From: Phoronis australis
Taxonomy: Eukaryota > Phoronida > Phoronidae
Assembly: GCA_002633005.1 (NCBI GenBank)
Contig: NMRA01000175.1
Location: forward strand, 379,831 to 423,324
Length of the DNA stretch: 43,494 nt
Direction of reading: 5' to 3'
Shown: piece by piece, positions 1-10,900 of the stretch
How positions within the stretch are numbered: position 1 is the first letter of the stretch
Layout of the letters: every line of letters begins with the position of its first letter
Position numbers and translations under genes: made by a program
Notes under the pieces: model-generated
The model's database searches: none
Seen by the model: only the letters and a program-made list of their open reading frames with translations
What the model was told of the DNA's origin: nothing

Positions 1-1808
1 AGGTGTATACTTTGTGTTACTTCGTGACTGTGAAGGAAAAGTTCCAAGTAGAAATTTGTTTCTGGCATTCTAATGCTGTGCTAATCTCGTATGTTGGTAA
101 ATTTGTTTTTAATTCTATGTTTCTGTGGTGCTTTAAGCAACTGGTGTATAGGATGTGCTTGTATTATGAAGATTACTCACATTTTGCCCCTAGCCTATTG
201 AGGAGACAAGGACCATGCCTTTCCATTTTGCAAAGTATGCCCTCTACTGGCCACTTTATGGTACCAATAAACAACCCTAGAAGGATACCGTATGCGGTGC
301 AATTGTGGGCGCATTTCAACGCTCCGCGTTGCTCTTGTTTACTAAAGAATTGAATTTTGGGGGACTTTGTCTGTAGTGCTGCTGTCATTTTTCGATGTGC
401 TTATATACCTAGTGATATCAGTGGCGGATTTAGGGGGGGCCAAGGGGTCCATGGCTCCCCCTAAACTTCTCCCAGATTCCATTTGATAGTTCGGCGGTGC
501 GAATGTCTGATGGGCAAAATCCTGGCTAATACTTTGCCCTGGCACCCCTAACTCAAAATCCTGGATCTGCCCCTGGATATCTTCAGCATTGGATGAGGCA
601 TGCCTTGAGAATTGTCCATGCACGGTCATTTTTTTGAATTGTCACACAGTTCTAACAGTCCTTTGTTGGATCCTTCTGAAATTTGATGTCTTTTAATGGC
701 TTAAGGAAGTGTATCATCTTTTTCGTGGGTATGACCTTCTGCTCTTGTGTTATTTGGCATTTTCTGATGACTGGTTATTTTTTACTTCTCGGTGCCATAG
801 CTCCGGCGTCCTGTCTAAAATTTGACTTGTAAAGAGATCCGTCGAGTGCTACAAATAAATTATTGTAATTTTTTGTCTTATTTACCATTCTTGAGTTATT
901 AGAGATCTACTGATGGTCCAAGACTGGTACTATACTGTAGCGTCCATTTTCTCAATTTTTTACTTTCTCTGGCATCCCTTGACGGAAGTTTTTGTGTGGA
1001 TCGATCTCAACCAACACCACCAGTGTTGTCCACACGCTCTTTGCTAGGACTTACTGTTCCCAAGTTATTTGTCATTTTCCAATTGCTTGTCTCTAATCAA
1101 AGGATTTTTACTCTATCTACCATGTCAATTGATGGGCCCGTCTCATATTTGCCGTGGTTCATGCCTCTGAATGCTCTTGTTTTGCACTCACCAACTTATC
1201 TGTGGTGTCACCAGATGTTTACATACCGACAACTGTCCAACTGTTGAAAAATGATAGCAGTGCAGTGGATGAAATTCTTTCGAAATACACCATACTGAAT
1301 GCTGTTTGGGAAAAGTATGTATCTGAGATGTCTTGGTCGATACGCGGAATAATGTCTCGTAGGACATTACTTTATGTACGCCACTCTTTGTATGTTTTGT
1401 GTATGTATCTCGGATGTATGGTAATTGAAATCAATTGGTATTGGAAGCATGCTACTGAAACACAGCTTCATATGTTTGGAGCACTTAAAGTGGTTTAAGA
1501 TGCAATTTAAAACATACATTTCCAGTTTGTCTACATTTTGTCGTTAATTCCACCCCAACAGACTTGTGTTCTTCTGTGTTGTCTCTATGCCCTGTGTTGT
1601 TGTTAATTTTTTTCTTGTTTTCTAATCAGTTCATCGTAATTGATGTTTACTTCCTGCTAAAAGTTTTACTTGTTGAATTATATGACTCTGCTCATCTATT
1701 ATCTGGGTGCTGGTTTTCACAACTCCAATCTATAATGTTGTCATGTTTCTATGGTGACGGTGCTCATGTTCTCCTGTGTTTTCTCTCCCTCCCCCTTCTT
1801 GCTCAAAG
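1..1808. other. Upstream intron or flank of the receptor gene
   Basis: No exon could be supported here. I looked for a fourth copy of the lectin exon (pattern of a Cys-rich start, DPC, then KYL-V-Y-C) and for the N-terminal lectin half and saw neither. The open frames present (for example 1154-1498) have low-complexity AT-rich composition and no recognisable domain. The only defined object is the 157-bp MITE at 419-575. Because the first lectin exon at 1809 needs a two-base codon remnant from upstream, this stretch is most likely an intron of the same gene. Confidence 0.6.
414..580 (+). mobile_element. 157-bp MITE, copy 1, with 5-bp target duplication
   Basis: The element body is 419-575. 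It begins CAGTGGCGGATT and ends GATCTGCCCCTG, which are imperfect inverted repeats of each other. It is flanked by GATAT at 414-418 and 576-580, a perfect 5-bp duplication. A second, inverted copy of identical length lies at 10302-10458. There is no coding capacity. The CAGNGGC ends resemble non-autonomous hAT-type elements, and the 5-bp duplication would fit the hAT5-like group; the superfamily assignment is inference. Confidence 0.8.
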
Positions 1809-1918
1809 GTGCCAAGACCTACCCGACTGCAAAGTTGTTGCTAGTAGCATAACTTTTGTTGACGATCCGTGTGGTGAAACAAAAAAATACCTCAGAGTTG
1901 ACTATCGTTGCGCGTTAG
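1809..1918 (+). CDS. ADGRL: Alternative lectin exon version 1 (Gal_Lectin C-terminal half)
   Basis: This exon encodes the second half of a SUEL/rhamnose-binding-type lectin domain, opening with Cys-Gln-Asp and carrying [12 protein letters not shown] and VDYRC. Four cysteines are placed as in the family, and the DPC motif that lines the sugar pocket in rhamnose-binding lectins is intact. Acceptor ...CTCAAAG|G at 1807-1808, donor GTAAGC at 1919. It is 110 bp and enters with one base completing a codon and leaves with one base of the next. It has two sibling exons downstream with the same phases, so it is best read as one of three mutually exclusive versions. The acceptor's pyrimidine tract (TCTCCCTCCCCCTTCTTGC) is strong. 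Confidence 0.88.
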
Positions 1919-4900
1919 GTAAGCCCAATTGCTTGCTGAAACATGTTCTGGCTCTGTTGTTTGAAACACAGTCGCATAACTACCAAATTACCCCAAATTC
2001 TCTTTAGGAAAGCATGCCTTCCAAGATCGACAATCCTCCAATCATTCTTTCTTTCTTTACCTTTCTTGTAGTGTCCCCTGTTCATTTCTTGACCTTTTAC
2101 CTTTGACTTTTCACAATTTCTTTGCTTGGGTATCCAGCTGTACTGGACAGCATATCTGCGTTGTGGAAGCTAGCAGCGCACTCTTTGGGAATCCTTGCGA
2201 CGGGACTCTAAAATATCTGGAGGTCGAATATCAGTGTATCATAGGTAAGGGGAGGTGTGGCATGATTCGTCTAGCGCTACGGTAAAGTTACCCGAGTTGC
2301 ATGTAGCGAGACGTCGGAGAAAGTTGGCACCCTATTATCGCTGCCCATGAAATTACTAACGCAGAGAAATGTTTGTCCTGTTTAGCTGCTTTGTGATTTA
2401 ACAACTAGATTTTTGGGGTCTGAAGTCAAATAAGCATGTGCTTTCCATGTATCGAAAAGTATTGAATGAAACTGACTTTGTGCATGAGGCTGCATGTCTT
2501 CAAGGGGGCCGTTACATTTTTGTGAAGTTGTAGTTGGTCAATTGGGCATTTTCTTTGTCAAAGTAAGCAAAATATGCCAAGTTGACCAAATAGTCTTAAA
2601 AAAGGTGATGTTCCCCGAAACTATCTTGTTGGTACGTCATTGGTGTGGACTTGAAAAATCTCTATTTAATACCATTTTGACAAAATGTTGTGCATTGTTT
2701 TGTCCCTGTTGCAAGGTTTTTGCACAACTTTGTTAAATCCGATTGTTGCACATTGTATTTTTCATATCAAACATTTAAGAAACAAAAAGTCATGATGAAA
2801 TTTGAGAAAATTTTAGCAGTTTGCAACGTGTTAAAATTCTATCATGTTGCATGAAAACGAGCATTTGATAAAATTATCAACTTTCAGTTTAGTTAATACT
2901 TAAAAATTGTTTTCAGATACGGTATTTTTTCATCAAACTGGCTTGGAAATATCAACCAGAAACACTTTAATTACCTGGTCTGCACGCCACCTGTTGGCCA
3001 CATCATGTGACCCAATACAAGTCTGAAAAGATTTTTGCCCTGACCGGGACTCAAAATCAAGACCTTTGGCTAAACATGCATCTGAAATCTGTATTATTCA
3101 GGTTTCTCTATATGAAAAATCAATCAAAAAGTGCCTCTGGTATCCCGAGACAATTGATCTAAAAATTTTCTTTACTGGACACGGCATGAAGTCCCTGTTG
3201 TAACGCAGAACATCATTGAGCATATACAAGAAGTGACTAAACTCTGAGGAATCACAGGGACGGTCAGCTTTTGTCCTCTTATAAACTTTGCCAGCTCCGT
3301 CACGGCTAGTCTCTCAATTCCTACTGAATGTTGAAACCATTGCTTTCATGCCAACTCCAGTTTGATGGGATTTATTAGCTTATATTTTCTAGATTTAGCA
3401 TTTAAGCAGTCCTTAAAGATGAAGTGCTGCTTTAAGTGATTTTGTGGAAAGTCGTATCAACAAGGTGTGTTTGTGCAGAGGGTCAATTTGATGTTGGCTA
3501 GCTTATATAGTCTAACTAACTAACATGCTGAATATTTTCTTAACTTTCGCTCTTTATGACCACTCTCATTCAAAGCTAACCTAGTTTGTTCATTCTGTGT
3601 ATCAAGTCAGTCAACCATGATGCTTTGTTGTAGTTCAGCAATACTGGCTCAGATTAGTGCATGCTGTTCTGCTACACTGAGTCTAGTGGTTTTGAGAGAT
3701 ATTGCAGTACCTAGTTTAGCTCAACTGACTGTCATAAAATGATACAGGTTTTGCTGAGCCAGATGTCCTTTTCACAATTTAGGTGTTAAGCTGTACTGAC
3801 TCCGATGTAATGAATAGAGTGGGTTGTATTTAACAACACAGAAAGTCATCTTGAGATATTGCAGTAATTCAGCTGTAGTGTCTCAGGTGTGCTGTGCATG
3901 TAGTTCAATGCATGAGGCTCGATCTTTAGCCAGTCTTGCCTGCCTTCTCTCTCTAGGTGCAATGACAAGCTGCAATGTTCCGTTAGGGCTTCTAACACCT
4001 TCCTTAATGGCGATCCGTGCAGAGGCACTCCCAAGTATTTGGAAGTTAGATATAAATGTAAAGCAGGTAAGATTTTAACCAATAAGTTTAATAACTTTCA
4101 TTGATCTTTTCATTTCTCTTTCTACAACATTCTCTCTGGAGTTTTGCTCCCATGAACTAATTTATTTGAATACCAACGTGGATTCACAAAAAGTTCTAAG
4201 TTTTCAGTATTTTCCTCCCCCCGTTGTGGAGCAACTGTCTTCATTAGTATATATGTCTGACTCGAGATGTATTCTTTCTTTTGCCTTGTCTGCTCTGTAT
4301 TAGCATGTAGACAGTAACTGATCTGTAGCATTGACTAATAGCCTGTTTTGTTTTCTTTCTGTGGTTTGAGTTTGTTGCCTTGTGTCAACTGTTCTGCTTT
4401 AATGTAACAGTTGTAATTTTCTTTTGTTACAAAAATTTGTTTCTTAAATTTAAGTCTAGTTTAACGAGTGTATAGTATATTATTCTTCATTTTGAGTTGT
4501 CGTTTTAACAAGACATTTTCAGATTTCCTGTACTCATTAATATTTCTTTGTGATGTATAACATTTCTTCTAGTGACATGTGCATGGAGGGTTCATAAAGA
4601 TTGTCACTTGATTTCATAAAAGCCTTTCTTTTCCACAGTAGACAAAGATAAACCCAAGGGCAAGACCACTTTGTCCATGACAACAGAACTTACAACACTG
4701 CAAATGACAACACCGCAAACGACAACACCGCAAACGACAACACCGCAAACGACAACACCACAAACGACAACACCGCAAACAACAACACCGCAAATGACAA
4801 CACCGCAAACGACAACACCGCAAATGACAACAACACAATTGACTACTGAACAAACTACACAAAAACAAACAACAGCACCTGGTGAGATAACACGATTTCG

Positions 4901-7900
4901 AACGTCATCTACAACACAGCAGGCTGTGGAAGGTTCAACTACAAATGAAAAATCTTCAACAAGGCAAACAACGACATTTGCTACTACATCCTTGCCAATA
5001 GTAACAATGAAACAAATAACTCTCACACAAACAACAACAAAACAAATACCACTGGAGCAAACAACTCAGCAACAAACAACAATGCAACAAACTACAACAC
5101 AACAAGCAACAACAAAACCAGCCATTATAGAACGAACAACAGCGGGAATGACAACAGCAGAACTGATGACTACGGAACAGACGACACCGGGACAGACGAC
5201 AGAGGGACGGATGACAGGGGGACAGACTACAGCTGGACAGATAACAACGGGACAGACTACAGCAGGACAGATGACTGCGGGACAGACTACAGCAGGACAA
5301 ACTACAGCAGGACAGACAACTGCGGGACAGATGACAGCGGGACAGACTACAGTGGGACAGACTTCAGCGGGACAGACTACAGTGGGACAGACTTCAGCGG
5401 GACAGACTACAGCGGGGCAGACAACAGTAGGACAGACTACAGCGGGACAGACGACAGCAGAACAGGCGACAGCGGGACAAGCGACAGCGGTACAGACGAC
5501 AGCGGGACAAATGACAACTACTAAACAGACAGGAGCAGAACAGACAACTGCTGAACATACAACAACAGGACAGACAACAGCAGAGCATTCAACAGCAGAA
5601 CAGACAACAGTGGGACATACAGGTGCTGAACATACAACAGGAGGACATGTAACTTATGAACAGATGACAACACAACAGATGACAACACAACAGATGACAA
5701 CACAACAGATGACAACACAACAGATGACAACACAACAGATGACAACACAACAGATGACAACACAACAGATGACAACACAACAGACTACTGTAGAACATAT
5801 AGCTTCTGAACAAACAACTGGAGGACATATAACTACTGAACAGGCAACAGTCAAACAGATGACAACCGAACAGACTACAGCAGAGCAGTTGACAACTGAA
5901 AAGAAGACGTCAGAACTTACAACAATGGAACAAACAATAGAACAGTCTACAACAGAACTGACAACTGCTGAACAAACAACAGAACAAACAACAGAACAAG
6001 CAACAGAACAAACAACTGTACAGACCAGAGCAGAACTGACAACTCCTGGAATGACAACTACTGAACAAACAACAGAACCGCCAGTCCAAAAAACAACAAT
6101 TAGACAAACAAGCGAACTAACAATGACACAACAGTCAACTACAAAACCTACAGCCAGTGCACTTAATACAACTTCTGAACAAACAACACAGGCGTTAATG
6201 GGGACATCAATGCATCAACAGTTAACAACCACCAAGCTTACAACAATGCTATCTACAGCAACAGCATCAACACTTGAGCCAACAGCAGAATTGGCAACAA
6301 CAACAACCACAGAATCAACATCCAGTGCAATGCTAAATATATCGGCAGAAATCACCACAAATCCACAAACAACAGATGAGTACCTGACAACCAGCTCTGT
6401 TGCCATGGATACGTCACCCATGACGACTGTCAGTAGTAAGTGTATTCAGCCCACCGCAAGCAGTCCTACCAACAACAGAGCAGTTACCGTTGCTTATTAT
6501 CTGGCTGATTTCCTACATGCGAAATACGTAGAGTAATGTGTCAAGTTTAAAGTAAATTGTTAATGTTGAGGATTTGGTGGACTCAACAGAATGTTCTTTA
6601 ACTTTTTTGCTGTTTTTTCATGATGACTCTTAAGAATTAAATGTGACATGTCATTGTTGGTCTGCTCAACCAAGAGAAAATTATCAGCTCTACAGCTCGG
6701 TCGAAACCTTGGTGGAAAATGCTAGTTACATATTACTTGACAGGTGACTCTACTTGTTCTCTTGTTGGATTTGAGATGTTTCAAGATGCTTTTCCACACT
6801 TTTGTTGACTGGAAATTGCCAGTTGCCTTCAAATAACACACTTTCACCTTTGGCTTCTGTCATACTCCGATGAAAATTTCGAGAAGCTTAACGCGTTGCT
6901 TGTTAAATGTTTTTGTTACGTTCTGCTTTTTTGTTTTCATACTTTGAAATTTTTGTAAACTTCTACACTTGCTTTACGTGATCTCACATGCCAAAGTTGA
7001 AAGGTTGAAGGTCTGATCCTTGTTCAGTTGTTGTTTCTTATTAATTACCTTTTTATTGAATTTTACCGGAAAATTACCAGACTTGTGCAGAAAATGACAT
7101 TATGGTAATTAGCGTAATTAGCACCATATTGGTGAATGTTAATGGCAATGGCACAATGGCAGGAAAATTCAGTAGATTGGTCTGACTCAGCAACTGAAGC
7201 CGGTTATCTGCTCATAGCTCCCACCATAGAATTACCTCCATCCACAGTCGTTGTTGGTGTTTGAGAGGGAAGGACCCTTGGTTAGGACACAGGTCTTTTA
7301 AGTGCTGATGAACACCATTTTCATTTTTGTTTTTAAACAACCATTTAATTGCCATATCCATAATTACTGTCTAATAATTCTCAATTGTGGTTTGAACTGT
7401 GAATGTCCATTTACTATCTTCTTTCTTTTTCTTGAGAAATAAGGTTCATAAAATGTGATACGAGAAAGGTTTAAAATGATAAAATACGACAAAACATGCT
7501 GAATGGTGTTCATATGTTCTTAAAAGAAATGTTGCAAATGCTTATCTTTGCTTGTTTGTTGTCTTTTTAACACAGAATTATTTCAGGAAAATATTCAGGA
7601 ATTAGAATATTAATTGAAATTATTCAAGTGTTATTTAAAAGTGGATTGTAATTGAAAATCATTGATGTGATAATAGTCAAGTGAATGAAAATGATTGAAT
7701 TGTTAAATACTTGACTATGGATTAACATATGTCTATTGGGTGACTGCTAGAGAAAGCTCAATTTTTTAGCATTGATATAGCACACTTCGTTATTTAGTGT
7801 AGACAATTGGTTCTCATAATTCATCACCGATGTAACTGACCTGGTATTACCAGTGTTGATTCACACCGAATTGAAAATTTTCGACAAACAGCGGTCCATA

Positions 7901-10900
7901 TGAAATTAAGATGTGTGCTGTAATCAAATTTCTACTTAATGGTGATTTCTACCTGAGTTTTTTAGCTATCATTCTTTAGAAACAAAATTTGAATAGCTTT
8001 AGTTTGCGTTTGGTTGTTTGGTAACAGTAAAATTCATTGAAAAGCAGCACCATTTGAATTTTCGGAGATGACATCTTAAAGAGTCCTTTTTAATTTCTAT
8101 GTGTCTGTGATTTCCATTCTAGATGAGAGTGTTACCATGACGACTGAGGAAAGTACTCGTAAGTGGTCTGGCCAGAATGATGCGTCACTTTCAGCTGTGT
8201 GTTGGCTCTTCCACCTGTCTCACTAACTTCTATATTTTCGTCTTTTCAGTTAACACTTCACGGAATGTGATTGTAGCTACAGTAAAAATTCTTCAAATTA
8301 TTAAAAATGAAATTTCATTTTGTTGGATTTCTCTACAGAAATAATCATTGGCTTGAAGGAAGTTAAAACTGTTTTTGCCTTTGAGCTGTCATAAAAACAT
8401 GGAATAATTTTGAGCATATGCAGAAAAGTACCAAGCCTGTAAAATTAAAAAATACCAATTTTGATATTATTGATGACTTTTTACTTTATAGACATGTGTT
8501 GATGTTTTTGAGACTTTGAAATCGATATTTACTTCACTAGTAACCTAACCATGAAAATTAAGAAATAGGCTAGTTACAAATATCACTTGAACATTTTCTT
8601 AACCTGCGTGCAGTCGTTTTTTAACAAGAGAAGGAAATGAGAGACCTTCTACAATTATTTTTCAGCTCTTGTAAGCTCAACCATCATTTTCAAAGGTATT
8701 AAAGGTTAATTGTGGGTCCTGGGATTGATCAGTTAAGACACTAAAGTGATTATCTATCTTGGTATGGAAACGTTCAAGAGATATTTACTGTGGATGAGTA
8801 TGTTAGTTTTCCTTTTAGGGTTTGAGAACTTTTGGTGGTGGAATTTGCCGTTAGATTATTTTTCATGCTTCATGTAATGTCAGTAGTAAATGGCATATAA
8901 TAGTGCTTAGAAAAATCTAGTGTTATGTTCAGGTGAAACGAACAAGCTTTTACCATGGCCTACACCCTTATCCCAAGCAACGCGCTTACCACGGGCTACA
9001 CCCTTACGACACACACGCACACTAAAACTATTACATGTGCAAAAAATACCTCGCAACCAGAACTACAACCACACTCGGGCTCCCTTACCACAGACAATTT
9101 TTAGTTCAAGTCTACTGAAATACACTACCTAGTTCCTATATGATGCGTAGACCACAGCATGGTGCTCTGATACACTGTGGCCCCGGAGCATGTGAAATAA
9201 GTACTTTTAATCCAAAACTAATAGTAATGCGTACCTTTTGAGTTAAATTATATCGTAATATCTACTATGGAATTATTTAGATTTAAAATCTGAATTTCTG
9301 ATGCCAATATATTAAATCAATCTTCCAGACTACAGGGCTGTGGCTCCTGAGGAGCGGTTCATACACAACCATTTTTGTTCATAGTTTTGCTTCTGGGGCA
9401 CACAGTTTGTGAAGGTGGTAAGGTTTCCGCTTTCTAGCAACAGTTTTGTGACTCTTGGTAATTGTTTGTTTCCAACTTGATACTGTAAACTCTGCAATGC
9501 TTTTACACGACTTAGAGAGGTCATGCGGGTCAGTTTTTAGGCACCAGCTGAATAGTGCGATATGCAGCTTTAAACTGCAAGTGGGTTGTGACAGCTTGTG
9601 TAAAAGCGACTGAAATCGTAGCTCCATTTTGTGCTTAAAGTGGTATCAAGTGCTTGGTCGGTAGCCATTTCTTCTTCATTCCAGCATGTTTTTCATTTCT
9701 CAGTCTCACAGGTCAAGGTCGAATCTGTGTGTTGTTCAACAGCTGTCTTACACATTTTGTGTTTTTTCTGTTTGATGTCAATGTGTTTTTAAGTTGCTTG
9801 TTCTCTCTTTCAGGCTTTTTAAGTGTTACTCAAAAGCTGCCATAAAACGTTAAGTGGCCCATTTCACATGGTAGTTATTCACATTTTGCTTATTTCACAG
9901 AACGTTCCACTAGACCTTCCACTCTAACCCGTCCAACCAAGCGGCCGTATTTAACCACGACCAAGCCTGTCACCGAGGTCACAACTCGGGGACAGATAGG
10001 TGGGGAAATCAATGCTAACTTCTGTGAGTACACTGTTGAGGCAAACATCACATGGACGCGCACAAAAGCTGGCAAGACTGCAAGGAAACCATGTCCATTC
10101 AACCCCCAAAAGAAAGCTACCTGGGCGTGTAGTGATGAAAACCCTGCACGGTGGGTGGGGATGCCGGATGTCAGTCAATGTACAGCTGAGTGGGTGAACA
10201 ATGTTGAGCGGCAGGTACGACTCTATAACACCATGTAAATGGATGTAATATAAAGCTTATGGAGGCTGAAATGTAATTTCTTGGCACAGGCACTGTAATC
10301 CCAGGGGCGGATCCAGTATTTTGAGTTAGAGGGGACCAGAGCAGAGTATTAGCCAGAATTTTGCCCGACAGATATTTGCACCCCTATATCGCCAAATGGA
10401 ATCTGGGAGAATTTTAGGGGGGCCATGGCCTCCTTGGCCCCCTCTAAATCCGCCACTGAATCCTGAATACAACCCCACAAAATGCCCCGTGTTTTTGGCA
10501 CAAAATATTGTCATTGAAGCACTTTGATTGCTAAGCTCGGGCCAAGAAGCCCATTAAAATTGGAAGTGAAAATGGACAAAAGACTAATATTGCCGAAAGA
10601 TCCCAATTGGCCCATAGACTTGATGCTATATAGGTAAAGGTCAATTCACCCGTATCCACTTTTCTAAAAGGATCCCTGGTTAGATTGCCAGTACTATATG
10701 ATTCTATTGTTTCCTATTCAGTAAATGAATACATTGTTGTCACTGTGGAAATATAAGCTATCCATCTGACCATTAACTAGGCGGATGAAATTGTTATGAG
10801 TTACAAGTGTTATTGACTGACAATAGATTAATATTGTTCTTAAGTGTTTTAATAAGGGAAATCTCAACATACCTTTTATTGTCCCTTTCTTGCTCCCAAG

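Noticed and set aside
1154-1498. 114-codon plus-strand frame upstream of the lectin exons
   Set aside because: No recognisable domain, AT-rich intron composition, no splice or start context.
3041-3085. tRNA-like B box on the minus strand
   Set aside because: GATTTTGAGTCCCGG only loosely fits the consensus, no A box or cloverleaf could be traced; at most a SINE remnant.
4604-6421. Many long minus-strand frames rich in Cys, Val, Ser and Leu opposite the stalk exon
   Set aside because: They are mirror images of the 15-bp repeats. A repeat with a period divisible by three stays open in several frames; no domain or start context supports them.
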